Source: Nicotiana tabacum (lineage: Eukaryota > Streptophyta > Magnoliopsida > Solanales > Solanaceae). From it: 64,000 nucleotides of DNA. The notes under the pieces are model-generated. The model saw only the letters and a program-made list of their open reading frames with translations. It searched no databases and was not told the DNA's origin. A program made the position numbers and the translations under genes. How positions within the stretch are numbered: position 1 is the stretch's first letter; each line of letters begins with the position of its first letter. Positions 1-15,060 of the stretch are shown piece after piece. Location: positions 42,882,806 to 42,946,805 of the forward strand of contig NC_134095.1 in NCBI RefSeq assembly GCF_000715075.1, read 5' to 3'.

Positions 1-879
1 CAACATAGGGCTCAAATCCCTAGTTGAGATTTTTAGACATAGGGCCTCCATTCCCTCGTCGCCTTTTGCTAACATAGGACTCCAATCCCTAGTTGAGATT
101 TTAGACATAGGGCCTCCTTTCTCTAGTCGCCTTTCTCCAACATAGGGCTCAAATCCCTAGTTGAGATGTTTAGACATAGGGCCTCAATTCTCTAGTCGCC
201 TTTTGCCAACGTAGGGCTTCAATCCCTAGTTGAGATTTTTCGACTTAGAGTCTCCATTCCCTAGTCGCCTTTTGCCAACATAGGACTCCAATTCCTATTT
301 GAGATTTTAGACATAGGGCCTCCATTTCTTTGTCGCCTTTTGCCAACATAGGGGTCCAATCCCTAGTTGAGAATTTTAGACATAGGGCCTCCATTCCCTA
401 GTCTCCTTTTACCAAAATATGGCTCCAATCCCTAGTTGAGATTTTAGACACAGGGCATCTATTCCCTAGTCGCCTTTTACCAACATACAACTCCAATCCC
501 AAGTTGAGATTTTAGACATAGGGCTTCCAATCCCTAGTCGCCTTTTGCCAACATAGGGCACCTATCCCCAGTTGAGATTTTTCGAAAGAGGGTCTCTATT
601 CCCTAGTCGCCTTTTGCCAACATAGGTCTCCAATCCCTAGTTGAGATTTTTAGAAATAGGGCCTCCATTCCTTTGTCTCCTTTTGCCAACATAGGAAACC
701 AATCCCTAGTTGAGAATTTTAGACATAGGGCCTCCATTCCCTAGTCTCCTTTTGCCGACATATGGCTCCAATCCCTAGTTGAGATTTTAGACATAGGACA
801 TCCATTCCCTAGTCGCCTTTTGCCAACATACGACTCCAATCCTTAGTAGAAATTTTAGACATAGAGCCTCCATTCCCAA

Positions 880-1853
880 GTCACCTTTTGCCAACATAGG
901 GCTCCAATCCCTAATTGAGATTTTTCAACATAGGGCCTCCATTCCCTAGTCACCTTTAGCCAACATAGGGCTCCAATCCCTAGTTGAGATTTTTTGACAT
1001 AGGGCCTCCATTCCCTAGTCGCCTTTTGCCAACATAGGACTCCAATTCCTAGTTGAGATTTTAGACATAGGGCCTCCATTCCCTAGTCGTCTTTTGCCAA
1101 CATAGGTCTCCAATCCGTAGTTGAGATTTTTCGACATAGAGTCTCCATTCCCTAGTTTCCTTTTGCCAACATAGGGCTCCAATCCCTAGTTGACATGTTT
1201 AGACATAGGGCCTCTATTCCCTAGTCGCCTTTTGCTAACATAGGGCTCCAATCCCTTGTTGGCATTTTAGACATAGGGCCTCCATTCCCTAGTCGCCTTT
1301 TGCCAAAATAGGGCTCCAATCCCTAGTTGAGATTTTTAGACATAGGGCCTCCATTCCCTAGTCTCATTTTGCCAACATAGGGCTCAAATACCTATTTGAT
1401 ATTTTAGATGTAAGGCCTCCATTTCCTAGTCGCCTTTTGCCAACATAAGGCTCCAATCCCTAGTTGAGATTTTTCAACAAAGGGCCTCCATTCCCTAGTC
1501 GCCTTTTGCCAACATAGGGCTCCAATCCCTTGTTGAGATTTTTCGACATAGGGCCTCCATTCCCTAGTCGCTTTTTGCCAACATAAGGCTCAAATCCCTA
1601 GTTGAGATTTTTAGACATAGGGCCTCCATTCCCTCGTCGCCTTTTGCTAACATAGGACTCCAATCCCTAGTTGAGATTTTAGACATAGGGCCTCTATTCT
1701 CTAGTCGCCTTTCTCCAACATATGGCTCAAATACCTAGTTGAGATTTTTAGACATAGGGCCTCTATTCCCTCGTTGCCTTTTGCTAACATAGGACTCCAA
1801 TCCCTAGTTGAGATTTTAGACATAGGGCCTCAATTCCCTAGTCGTTTTTTTCC
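880..1853. repeat. Satellite block repeated at the far end of the array
   Basis: This block of about 14 units matches 23346-24320 almost base for base at a constant offset of 22466 bp. Only a handful of substitutions were seen by eye, for example GTCTCATTTT here against GTCTCCTTTT there, and AAGGCCTCC against AAGGCATCC. Neighbouring units differ from one another far more than these distant copies do, so this is a recent copy event rather than chance similarity. Confidence 0.85.
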
Positions 1854-4800
1854 AACATAGGGCTCAAATCCCTAGTTGAGATTTTTAGACATTGGGCCTC
1901 CATTCCCTCGTCGCCTTTTGCTAATATAGGACTCCAATCCCTAGTTGAGATTTTAGACATAGGGCCTCCATTCTCTAGTTGCCATTCTCCAACATAGGGC
2001 TCAAATCCCTAGTTGAGATTTTTAGACATAGGGCCTCCATTCCCTAGTCGCCTTTTACCAACATAGGGCTCCAATCCCTAGTTGAGATTTTAGACACAGG
2101 GCATCTATTCCCTAGTCGCCTTTTGCCAACATAGGACTCCAATTCCTAGTTGAGATTTTAGACATAGGGCCTCCATTCCCTAGTTGCCTTTTGCCAACAT
2201 ATGTCTCCAATCCCTAGTTGAGATTTTTAGAAATAGGGCCTCCATTCCCTAGTTTCCTTTTGCCAACATAGGGCTCCAATCCCTAGTTGAGATTTTTAGA
2301 CATAGGGCCTCTATTCCCAAGTCGCCTTTTGCTAACATAGGGCTCCAATACCTTGTTGACATTTTAGACATAGGGCCTTCATTCCCTAGTCGCCTTTTGC
2401 CAAAATAGAGCTTCAATCCCTAGTTGAGATTTTAGACATAGGGCCTCCATTCCCTAGCCGCCCTTTGCCAACATAGGGCTTTAATCCCTAGTTGAGATTT
2501 TTAGACATAGGGCCTCCATTCCCTAGTCGCCTTTTGCCATCATAGGGCTCAAATCCCTAGTTGAGATTTTAGATGTAGGGCCTCCATTTCCTAGTCGCCT
2601 TTTGCCAATATTGGGCTCCAATCCCTAGTTGAGATTTGAGACATAGGGCCTCCATTCCCTAGTTACCTTTTTCCAATATAGGGCACCAATCCCTAGTTGA
2701 GATTTTTCGACATATGGCTTCCATTACCTAGTCACATTTTGCCAACATAGGGATCCAATCCCTAGTTGAGATATTAGACATAGTGCCTCCATTCCCTAGT
2801 CGCCTTTTGTCACCATAGGACTCCAATCCCTAGTAGAAATTTTAGACATATGGCCTCATTCCCTACTCGCCTTTTGCCAAAATAGGACTCCAATCCCTAG
2901 TTGAGATTTTTTGACATATGGATTCCATTCCCTAGTCGCATTTTGCCAACATAGGGCTCCGATCCCTAGTTGAGATTTTTTGACTTAGGGCCTCCATTCA
3001 CTAGCCGCCCTTTGCTAACAAAGGGCTCCAATCCCTAGATGAGATTTTGAGACATAGGGCCTCTATTCCCTAGTCGTCTTTTGCCAACATAGGGCTCCAA
3101 TCCCTAGTTGTGATTTTAGACATAGGACCTCCATTCCCTATTCGCCTATTGCTAACATAGGGCTCCAATCCCTAGTTGAGATTTTTAGACATAGGGCCTC
3201 CATTCCCTACTCGTCTTTTGCTAACATAGGGCTCCAATCCCTAGTTGAGATTTTTCGACATATGGCCTCCATTCCTTAGTTGCCTTTTTGCTAACATAGG
3301 GAACCAATCCCTAGTTGAGATTTTTCGACATAGGGCCTCCATTCCCTAGTCGTCTTTTGCCAATGTAGGGCTCCATACCCTAGTTGAGATTTTTACACTT
3401 AGGGCCTCCATTCCTTTGTCGCCTTTTGCCAACATAGGGCTCCAATCCCTAGTTGAGAATTTTAGACATAGGGCCTCCATTCCCTAGTCGCCTATTGCTA
3501 ACATAGGGCTCCAATCCCTAGTTGAGATTTTTAGACATAGAGCCTCCATTCCCTACTCGCCTTTTGCCAACATACGGCTCCAATACCTAGTTGATATTTT
3601 AAACATAGGTCCTCCATTCACTAGTCGTATTTTGCCAACATAGGGCTCCAATCCCTAGTTGAGAATTTTCTACATAATGCCTCCATTCCATAGTCGCCTT
3701 TTGCCAACATAGAACTCCAATTCCTAGTTGAGATTTTAGACATAGGGCCTCCAATTCCCTAGTCACCTTTTGCCAACATAGGGCTCCAATCATTAGTTGA
3801 GATTTTTTAACATAGGGCCTCCATTCCCTAGTTGCCTTTTGCCAACATAGGGCTCCAATCCCTAGTTGAGATTTTTCGACATAGGGCCTCCATTCCCTAG
3901 CCGCCCTTTGTCAACATAGGGCTCCAATCCCTAGTTGAGATTTTTAGACATAGGGCCTCCATTCCCTAGTCGCCTTTTGACAACATAGGGATCAAATCCC
4001 TAGTTGAGATTTTAGATGTAGGGCCTCCATTTCCTAGTCGCCTTTTGCCAACATAGGGCTCCAATCCCTAGTTGAGATTTGAGACATAGGGCCTCCATTC
4101 CCTAGTTGCCTTTTGCCAACATGGGGCTCAAATCCCTAGTTGAGATTTTTAGACATAGGGCCTCCATTCCCTCGTTGCCTTTTGCTAACATAGGACTCTA
4201 ATCCCTAGTTGAGATTTTAGACATAGGGCCTCCATTCCCTAGTCATTTTTTTCCAACATAGGGCTCAAATCCCTAGATGAGATTTTTAGACATTGGGCCT
4301 CCATTCCCCCGTCGCCTTTTGCTAATGTAGGACTCCAATCCCTAGTTGAGATTTTAGACATAGGGCCTCCATTCTCTAGTCGCCTTTCTCTAACATAGGG
4401 CTCAAATCCCTAGTTGAGATTTTTAGACATAGGGCCTCCATTCCCTAGTCGCCTTTTGCCAACATAGGGCTCCAATCCCTAGTTGAGATTTTTCGACATA
4501 GGGCCTCCATTCCCTAGTCGCCTTTTGCCAACATAGGACTCCAATCCCTTGTTGACATTTTAGACATAGGGCCTCCATTTTCTAGTCGCCTTTTGCCAAA
4601 ATAGGGCTCCATTCCCTATTTGAGATTTTAGACATAGGGCCTCCATTCCCTAGCCGCCTTTGCCAACATAGGGCTCCAATCCCTAGTTGAGATTTTTAGA
4701 CATAGGGCCTCCATTCCCTAGTCGCCTTTTGCCAACATAGGGCTCCAATCCCTAGTTGAGATTTTAGACATAGGGCCTCCATTCCCTAGCCGCCCTTTGC

Positions 4801-7800
4801 CAACATAGGGCTCCAATCCCTAGTTGAGATTTTTAGACCTAGGGTCTCCATTCCCTAGTCGCCTTTTGCCAACATAGGGCTCAAATCCCTAGTTGAGATT
4901 TTAGATGTAGGGCCTCCATTTCCTAGTCGCCTTTTGCCAACATAGGGCTCCAATCCCTAGTTGAGATTTGAGACATAGGGCCTCCATTCCCTAGTTGCCT
5001 TTTGCCAACATAGGGCACCAATCCCTAGTTAAGATTTTTCGACATATGGCTTCCATTCCCTAGTCGCATTTTGCCAACATAGGGCTTCAATCCCTAGTTG
5101 AGATTTTAGACATAGTGCCTCCATTCCCTAGCCGCCCTTTGCCAACATAGGGCTCCAATCCCTGGTTGAGATATTTATACATAGGGCCTCCATTCCTTAG
5201 TCGCCTTTTGCCAACATAGGGCTCCAATCCTCAGTTGAGATTTTAGATGTAGGGCCTCCATTCCCTAGTCGCCTTTTGCCAACATAGGGCTCCAATCCCT
5301 AGTTGAGATTTTAGACATAGGGCCTCATTCCCTAGTCCCCTTTGGCAAACATAGGGCTCCAATCCTTACTTGAGATTTTTCAACATAGGGCCTCCATTCC
5401 CTAGTCGCCTTTTGCCAACATAGGATTCCAATTCCTAGTTGAGATTTTAGACATAGGGCCTCCATTCCCTAGTTGCCTTTTGCCAACATAGGTCTCCAAT
5501 CCCTAGTTGAGATTTTTAGACATAGGGCCTCTATCCCCTAGTCGTCTTTTGCCAACATAGGGCTCCAATACCTAGTTGTGATTTTAGACATAGGACCTCC
5601 ATTCCCTAGTCGCCTATTGCTAACATAGGGCTCCAATCCCTAGTTGAGATTTTTAGACATAGGGCCTCCATTCCTTACTCGCCTTATGCCAACATAGGGC
5701 TCCAATCCCTAGTTGAGATTTTTCGACATATGGCCTCCATTCCTTAGTTGCCTTTTGCTAACATAGGGAACCAATCCCTAGTTGAGATTTTTCGACATAG
5801 GGCCTCCATTCCCTAGTCGTGTTTTGCCAACGTAGGGCTCCAATCCCTAGTTGAGATTTTTACACTTAGGGCCTCCATTCCTTTGTCGCCTTTTGCCAAC
5901 ATAGGGCTCCAATCCCAAGTTGAGAATTTTAGACATAGGGCCTCCATTCCCTAGTCGCCTATTGCTAACATAGGGCTCAAATCCCTAGTTGAGATATTTA
6001 GACATATTGGCCTCCATTCCCTACTCGCCTTTTGCCAACATACGGCTCCAATCCCAAGTTGAGATTTTAGACATAGGGCCTCCATTCCCTAGTCCCCTTT
6101 GGCAAACATAGGGCTCCAATCCTTAGTTGAGATTTTTCAACATAGGGCCTCCATTCCCTAGTCTGCTTTTCCCAACATAGGGCTCCAATCCCTAGTTGAG
6201 ATTTTAGGCATAGGGCATCCATTCCCTAGTCGCCTTTTGCCAACATACAACTCCAATCTCAAGTTGAGATTTTAGACATACGGCCTCCATTTCCTAGTCG
6301 CCTTTTGCTAACATAGGGCTCCAATCCCTAGTTGAGATTTTTCGACATAGGGCCTCCATTACCTAGTCGCTTTTTGCCAACATAGGGATCAAATCCTTAG
6401 TTGAAATTTTTAGACATAGGGCCTCCATTCCCTCGTCACCTTTTGCTAACATAGGACTCCAATCCCTAGTTGAGATTTTAGACATAGGGCCTCCATTCCC
6501 TAGTCTCATTTTTCCAACATAGGGCTCCAATCCCTAGTTGAGATTTTAGACATAGGGCCTCAATTCCCTAGTCGGCTTTTGCAAACATAGGGCTCCAATC
6601 CCTAGTTGAGATTTTTCGACATATGGATTCCATTCCCTAGTCGCATTTTGCCAACATAGGGCTCCAATCCCTAGTTGAGAGTTTTTGACATATGGGCTTC
6701 CATTCCCTAGTTGCCTTTTGCCAACATATGTCTCCAATCCCTAGTTGAGATTTTTAGACATAGGGCCTCCATTCCCTAGTTTCCTTTTGCCAACATAGGG
6801 CTCCAATCCCTAGTTGAGATTTTTAGACATAGGGCCTCTATTCCCTAGTCGCCTTTTGCTAACATAGGGCTCCAATCCCTTGTTGACATTTTAGACATAG
6901 GGCCTCCTTTCCCTAGTCTCCTTTTACCAAAATAGGGCTCCAATCCCTAGTTGAGATTTTAGACATAGGGCCTCCATTCCCTAGCCGCCCTTTGCCAACA
7001 TAGGGCTCCAATCCCTAGTTGAGATTTTTAGACATAGGGCCTCCATTCCCTAGTCGCCTTTTGCCAACATAGGGCTCAAATCCCTAGTTGAGATTTTAGA
7101 TATAGGGCCTCCATTTCCAAGTCGCCTTTTGCCAACATAGGGCTCCAATCCCTAGTTGAGATTTGAGACATAGGGCCTCCATTCCCTAGTTGCCTTTTGC
7201 CAACATAGGGCACCAATCCCTAGTTTAGATTTTTCGACATATGGCTTTCATTCCCTAGTCACATTTTGCCAACATAGGGCTCTAATCCCTAGTTGATATT
7301 TTAGACATAATGCCTCCATTCCCTAGCCGCACTTTGCCAACATAGGGCTCCAATCCCTGGTTGATATATTTATACATAGGGCCTCCATTCCTTAGTCACC
7401 TTTTGCAAACATAGGGCTCCAATCCCTAGTTGAGATTTTAGATGTAGGGCCTCCATTCCCTAGTCGCCTTTTGCCAACATAGGGCTCCAATCCCTAGTTG
7501 AGATTTTAGACATAGGGCCTCATTCCCTAGTTCCCTTTGGCAAACATAGGGTTCCAATCCTTAGTTGAGATTTTTCAACATAGGGCCTCCATTCCCTAGT
7601 CGCCTTTTCCCAACATAGGGCTCCAATCCCTAGTTGAGATTTTTCGACATAGGGCCTCCATTCCCTAGTCGCTTTTTGCCAACATAGGGCTCAAATCCCT
7701 AGTTGAGATTTTTAGACATAGGGCCTCCATTACTTCGTTGCGTTTTGCTAACATAGGACTCCAATCCCTAGTTGAGATTTTAGACATAGGGCCTCCATTC

Positions 7801-8569
7801 CCTAGTCATTTTTTTCCAACATAGGGCTCAAATCCCTAGTTGAGATTTTTAGACATAGGGCCTCCATTCCCTCGTAGCCTTTTGCTAATATAGGACTCCA
7901 ATCCCTAGTTTAAATTTTAGACATAGGGCATCCATTCTCTAGTCGCCTTTCTCCAACATAGGGCTCAAATCCCTAGTTGAGATTTTTAGACATAGGGTCT
8001 CCATTTCCTAGTCGCCTTTTGCCAACATAGGGCTCCAATCCCTAGTTGAGATTTTTCGACATAGGGTCTCCATTCCCTAGTCGTCTTTTGCCAACATAGG
8101 ATTCAAATTCCTAGTTGAGATTTTAGACATAGGGCCTCCATTCCCTAGTTTACTTTTGCCAACATAGGTCTCCAATCCCTAGTTGAGATTTTTAGACATA
8201 GGGCCTCCATTCCCTAGTTTCCTTTTGCCAACATAGGGCTCCAATCCCTAGTTGAGATTTTTAGACATAGAGCCTCTATTCCCTAGTTTCCTTTTGCTAA
8301 CATAGGGCTCCAATCCCATGTTGACATTTTAGACATAGGGCCTCCATTCCCAAGTCGCCTTTTGCCAAAATAGGGCTCCAATCCCTAGTTTAGATTTTAG
8401 ACATAGGGCCTCCATTCCCTAGCCGCCCTTTGCCAACTTAGGGCTCCAATCCCTAGTTGAGATTTTTAGACATAGGGCCTCCATTCCCTAGTCGCCTTTT
8501 GCCAACATAGGGCTCAAATCTCTAGTTGAGATTTTAGATATAGGGCCTCCATTTCCAAGTCGCCTTTTG

Positions 8570-11500
8570 CCAACATATGGCTCCAATCCCTAGTTGAGAT
8601 TTGAGACATAGGGCCTCCATTCCCTAGTTGCCATTTGCCAACATAGGGCACCAATCCCTAGTTTAGATTTTTCGACATATGGCCTTCATTCCTTAGTCAC
8701 ATTTTGCCAACATAGGGCTCTAATCCCTAGTTGAGATTTTAGACATAGTGCCTCCATTCCCTAGCCGCCCTTTGCCAACATAGGGCTCCAATCCCTGGGT
8801 TAGATATTTATACATAGGGCCTCCATTACTTAGTCGCCTTTTGCCAACATAGGGCTCCAATCTCTAGTTCAGATTTTAGATGTAGAGCCTCCATTCCCTA
8901 GTCGCCTTTTGCCAACATAGGGCTCCAATCCCTAGTTGAGATTTTAGACATAGGGCCTCATTCCCTACTCGCCTTTAGCCAAAATAGGATTCCAATCCCT
9001 AGTTGAGATTTTTTGACATATGGCTTCCATTCCCTAGTCGCATTTTGCCAACATAGGGCTCCAATTCCTAGTTGAGATTTTTGACATAGGGCCTCCATTC
9101 CCTAGTCGCCTTTTGCCAACATAGGGCTCCAATCCCTAGTTGAGATTTTTAGACATAGGGCCTCCATTCCTTTGTCGCCTTTTTCCAACATAGGGCTCCA
9201 ATCCCTAGTTGAGGATTTTAGACATAGGGCCTCCATTCACTAGCCGCCCTTTGCTAACAAAGGGCTCCAATCCCTAGTTGAGATTTTGAGACATAGGGCC
9301 TCTATTCCCTAGTCATCTTTTGCCAACATAGGGCTCCAATCCCTAGTTGTGATTTTAGACATACGACCTCCATTCCCTAGTCGCCTATTGCTAACATAGG
9401 GCTCCAATCCCTAGTTGAGGTTTTTAGACATAGGGCCACCATTCCCTACTCGCCTTTTGCCAACATAGGGCTCCAATCCCTAGTTGAGATTTTTCGACAT
9501 ATGACCTCCATTCCTTAGTTGCCTTTTGCTAACATAGGGAACCAATCCCTAGTTGAGATTTTTCGACATAGGGCCTCCATTCCCTAGTTGAGGTTTTTAG
9601 ACATAGGGCCACCATTCCCTACTCGCCTTTTGCCAACATAGGGCTCCAATCCCTAGTTGAGATTTTTCGACATATGACCTCCATTCCTTAGTTGCCTTTT
9701 GCTAACATAGGGAACCAATCCCTAGTTGAGATTTTTCGACATAGGGCCTCCATTCCCTAGTCGTCTTTTTCCAACATAGGGCTCCAATCCCTAGTTGAGA
9801 TTTTTACACTTAGGGCCTCCATTCCTTTGTCGCCTTTTGCCAACATAGGGCTCCAATCCCTAGTTGAGAATTTTAGACATAGGGCCTCCATTCCCTAGTC
9901 TTTTTTTGCCAACATATGGCTCTAATCCCTAGTTGAGATTTTAGACATAGGGCATCCATTTCCTAGTCGCCTTTTGCCAACATACGACTCCAATCCCTAG
10001 TTGAGATTTTAAACATAGGGCCTCCATTCCCTAGTCGCCTTTCGCCAACATAGGGCTCCAATTCCTAGTTGAGACTTTTCGACATATGGCTTCCATTCCC
10101 TCGTCGCATTTTTCAATATAGGGCTCCAATCCCTAGTTGAGATTTTTTGACATAGGGCCTCCATTCCCTACTCGCGTTTTGCCAAGATAGAGCTCCAATC
10201 CCTAGTTGAGATTTTTAGACATAGGGCCTCCATTCCTTTGTTGCCTTTTGCCAACATAGGGCTCCAATCCCTAGTTGAGAATTTTAGACATAGGGCCTCC
10301 ATTCCCTAGTCTCCTTTTACCAAAATATGGCTCCAATCCCTAGTTGAGATTTTAGACACAGGGCATTTATTCCCTAGTCGCCTTTTGCCAACATACAACT
10401 CCAATCCCAAGTTGAGATTTTAGACATAGGGCCTCCATTCCCTAGTCGCCTTTTGCCAACATAGGACTCCAATCCCTAGTTGAGATTTTTTGACATAGGG
10501 CCTCCATTACCTAGTCACTTTTTGCCAACATAGGGCTCAAATTCCTAGTTGAAATTTTTAGACATAGGGCCTCCATTCCCTCGTCACCTTTTGCTAACAT
10601 AGGACTCCAATCCCTAGTTGAGATTTTAGACAAAGGGCCTCTATTCTCTAATCGCCTTTCTCCAACATAGGGCTCAAAGCCCTAGTTGAGATTTTTAGAC
10701 ATAGGGCCTCCATTCCCTAGTCGCCTTTTGCCAACATATGGCTCCAATCCCTAGTTGAGATTTGAGACATAGGGCCTCCATTCCCTAGTTGCCATTTGCC
10801 AACATAGGGCACCAATCCCTAGTTTAGATTTTTCGACATATGGCCTTCATTCCTTAGTCACATTTTGCCAACATAGGGCTCTAATCCCTAGTTGAGATTT
10901 TAGACATAGTGCCTCCATTCCCTAGCCGCCCTTTGCCAAAATAGGGCTCCAATCCCTGATTTAGATATTTATACATAGGGCCTCCATTACTTAGTCGCCT
11001 TTTGCCAACATAGGGCTCCAATCTCTAGTTCAGATTTTAGATGTAGAGCCTCCATTCCCTAGTCGCCTTTTGCCAACATAGGGCTCCAATCCCTAGTTGA
11101 GATTTTAGACATAGGGCCTCATTCCCTACTCGCCTTTAGCCAAAATAGGATTCCAATCCCTAGTTGAGATTTTTTGACATATGGCTTCCATTCCCTAGTC
11201 GCATTTTGCCAACATAGGGCTCCAATTCCTAGTTGAGATTTTTAGACATAGGGCCTCCATTCCTTTGTCGCCTTTTTCCAACATAGGGCTCCAATCCCTA
11301 GTTGAGGATTTTAGACATAGGGCCTCCATTCACTAGCCGCCCTTTGCTAACAAAGGGCTCCAATCCCTAGTTGAGATTTTGAGACATAGGGCCTCTATTC
11401 CCTAGTCATCTTTTGCCAACATAGGGCTCCAATCCCTAGTTGTGATTTTAGACATACGACCTCCATTCCCTAGTCGCCTATTGCTAACATAGGGCTCCAA

Positions 11501-14500
11501 TCCCTAGTTGAGGTTTTTAGACATAGGGCCACCATTCCCTACTCGCCTTTTGCCAACATAGGGCTCCAATCCCTAGTTGAGATTTTTCGACATATGACCT
11601 CCATTCCTTAGTTGCCTTTTGCTAACATAGGGAACCAATCCCTAGTTGAGATTTTTCGACATAGGGCCTCCATTCCCTAGTCGTCTTTTTCCAACATAGG
11701 GCTCCAATCCCTAGTTGAGATTTTTACACTTAGGGCCTCCATTCCTTTGTCGCCTTTTTCCAACATAGGGCTCCAATCCCTAGTTGAGAATTTTAGACAT
11801 AGGGCCTCCATTCCCTAGTCTTTTTTTGCCAACATATGGCTCTAATCCCTAGTTGAGATTTTAGACATAGGGCATCCATTTCCTAGTCGCCTTTTGCCAA
11901 CATACGACTCCAATCCCTAGTTGAGATTTTAGACATAGGGCCTCCATTCCCTAGTCGCCTTTCGCCAACATAGGGCTCCAATTCCTAGTTGAGATTTTTC
12001 GACATATGGCTTCCATTCCCTCGTCGCATTTTTCAATATAGGGCTCCAATCCCTAGTTGAGATTTTTTGACATAGGTCCTCCATTCCCTAGTCGCGTTTT
12101 GCCAAGATGGAGCTCCAATCCCTAGTTGAGATTTTTAGACATAGGGCCTCCATTACTTTGTTGCCTTTTGCCAACATAGGGCTCCAATCCCTAGTTGAGA
12201 ATTTTAGACATAGGGCCTCCATTCCCTAGTCTCCTTTTACCAAAATATGGCTCCAATCCCTAGTTGAGATTTTAGACACAGGGCATTTATTCCCTAGTCG
12301 CCTTTTGCCAACATACAACTCCAATCCCAAGTTGAGATTTTAGACATAGGGCCTCCATTCCCTAGTCGCCTTTTGCCAACATAGGACTCCAATCCCTAGT
12401 TGAGATTTTTTGACATAGGGCCTCCATTACCTAGTCGCTTTTTGCCAACATAGGGCTCAAATCCCTAGTTTAAATTTTTAGACATAGGGCCTCCATTCCC
12501 TCGTCACCTTTTGCTAACATAGGACTCCAATCCCTAGTTGAGATTTTAGACAAAGGGCCTCTATTCTCTAATCGCCTTTCTCCAACATAGGGCTCAAAGC
12601 CCTAGTTGAGATTTTTAGACATAGGGCCTCCATTCCCTAGTCGCCTTTTGCCAACATTGGGCTCTAATACCTAGTTGAGATTTTTAGACATAGGGCCTCC
12701 ATTCCCTAGTCTCCTTTTGCCAACATACGACTCCAATACCTAGTTGAGATTTTAGACATAGGGCATCCATTCCCAAGTCATCTTTTGCCAACATATGACT
12801 CCAATCCGAAGTTGAGATTTTAGACATAGGGCCTCCATTCCCTAGTCACCTTTTGCCAACATAGGGCTCCAATCCCTAGTTGAGATTTTTCAACATAGGG
12901 CCTCTATTCCCTAGTCGCCTTTTGCCAACATAGGGCTCCAATCCCTAGTTGAGATTTTTCGACATATGGCTTCCATTCCCTAGTCGCATTTTGCCAACAT
13001 AGGGCTCCAATCCCTAGTTGAGATTTTTTGACATAGGGCCTCCATTCCCTAGTCGCCTTTTGCCAACATATGGCTCCAATCCCTAGTTGAGATTTGAGAC
13101 ATAGGGCCTCCATTCCCTAGTTGCCATTTGCCAACATAGGGCACCAATCCCTAGTTTAGATTTTTCGACATATGGCCTTCATTCCTTAGTCACATTTTGC
13201 CAACATAGGGCTCTAATCCCTTGTTGAGATTTTAGACATAGTGCCTCCATTCCCTAGCCGCCCTTTGCCAACATAGGGCTCCAATCCCTGATTTAGATAT
13301 TTATACATAGGGCCTCCATTACTTAGTCGCCTTTTGCCAACATAGGGCTCCAATCTCTAGTTCAGATTTTAGATGTAGAGCCTCCATTCCCTAGTCGCCT
13401 TTTGCCAACATAGGGCTCCAATCCCTAGTTGAGATTTTAGACATAGGGCCTCATTCCCTACTCGCCTTTAGCCAAAATAGGATTCCAATCCCTAGTTGAG
13501 ATTTTTTGACATATGGCTTCCATTCCCTAGTCGCATTTTGCCAACATAGGGCTCCAATTCCTAGTTGAGATTTTTAGACATAGGGCCTCCATTCCTTTGT
13601 CGCCTTTTTCCAACATAGGGCTCCAATCCCTAGTTGAGGATTTTAGACATAGGGCCTCCATTCACTAGCCGCCCTTTGCTAACAAAGGGCTCCAATCCCT
13701 AGTTGAGATTTTGAGACATAGGGCCTCTATTCCCTAGTCATCTTTTGCCAACATAGGGCTCCAATCCCTAGTTGTGATTTTAGACATACGACCTCCATTC
13801 CCTAGTCGCCTATTGCTAACATAGGGCTCCAATCCCTAGTTGAGGTTTTTAGACATAGGGCCACCATTCCCTACTCGCCTTTTGCCAACATAGGGCTCCA
13901 ATCCCTAGTTGAGATTTTTCGACATATGACCTCCATTCCTTAGTTGCCTTTTGCTAACATAGGGAACCAATCCTAGTTGAGATTTTTCGACATAGGGCCT
14001 CCATTCCTTAGTCGTCTTTTTCCAACATAGGGCTCCAATCCCTAGTTGAGATTTTTACTCTTAGGGCCTCCATTCCTTTGTCGCCTTTTGCCAACATAGG
14101 GCTCCAATCCCTAGTTGAGAATTTTAGACATAGGGCCTCCATTCCCTAGTCTTTTTTTGCCAACATATGGCTCTAATCCCTAGTTGAGATTTTAGACATA
14201 GGGCATCCATTTCCTAGTCGCCTTTTGCCAACATACGACTCCAATCCCTAGTTGAGATTTTAGACATAGGGCCTCCATTCCCTAGTCGCCTTTCGCCAAC
14301 ATAGGGCTCCAATTCCTAGTTGAGATTTTTCGACATATGGCTTCCATTCCCTCGTCGCATTTTTCAATATAGGGCTCCAATCCCTAGTTGAGATTTTTTG
14401 ACATAGGTCCTCCATTCCCTAGTCGCGTTTTGCCAAGATAGAGCTCCAATCCCTAGTTGAGATTTTTAGACATAGGGCCTCCATTCCTTTGTTGCCTTTT

Positions 14501-15060
14501 GCCAACATAGGGCTCCAATCCCTAGTTGAGAATTTTAGACATAGGGCCTCCATTCCCTAGTCTCCTTTTACCAAAATATGGCTCCAATCCCTAGTTGAGA
14601 TTTTAGACACAGGGCATTTATTCCCTAGTCGCCTTTTGCCAACATACAACTCCAATCCCAAGTTGAGATTTTAGACATAGGGCCTCCATTCCCTAGTCGC
14701 CTTTTGCCAACATAGGACTCCAATCCCTAGTTGAGATTTTTTGACATAGGGCCTCCATTACCTAGTCGCTTTTTTCCAACATAGGGCTCAAATCCCTAGT
14801 TTAAATTTTTAGACATAGGGCCTCCATTCCCTCGTCACCTTTTGCTAACATAGGACTCCAATCCCTAGTTGAGATTTTAGACAAAGGGCCTCTATTCTCT
14901 AATCGCCTTTCTCCAACATAGGGCTCAAAGCCCTAGTTGAGATTTTTAGACATAGGGCCTCCATTCCCTAGTCGCCTTTTGCCAACATTGGGCTCTAATA
15001 CCTAGTTGAGATTTTTAGACATAGGGCCTCCATTCCCTAGTCTCCTTTTGCCAACATACG
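8570..15060. repeat. Higher-order repeat, about 2.2-2.3 kb x 3
   Basis: A long run of distinctive variant units recurs in the same order three times, beginning at 8570, 10731 and 13063 (spacings 2161 and 2332 bp). Marker variants are CCAACATATGGCTCC, GATTTGAGACAT, CCTTCATTCCTTAGTCACAT and CCCTGATTTAGATATTTA. Copy one contains an extra 173-bp duplication near 9421-9594 and an extra 69-bp unit near 9080. Copy two extends with further units before the next restart. This is the usual signature of unequal exchange in a satellite array. Confidence 0.85.
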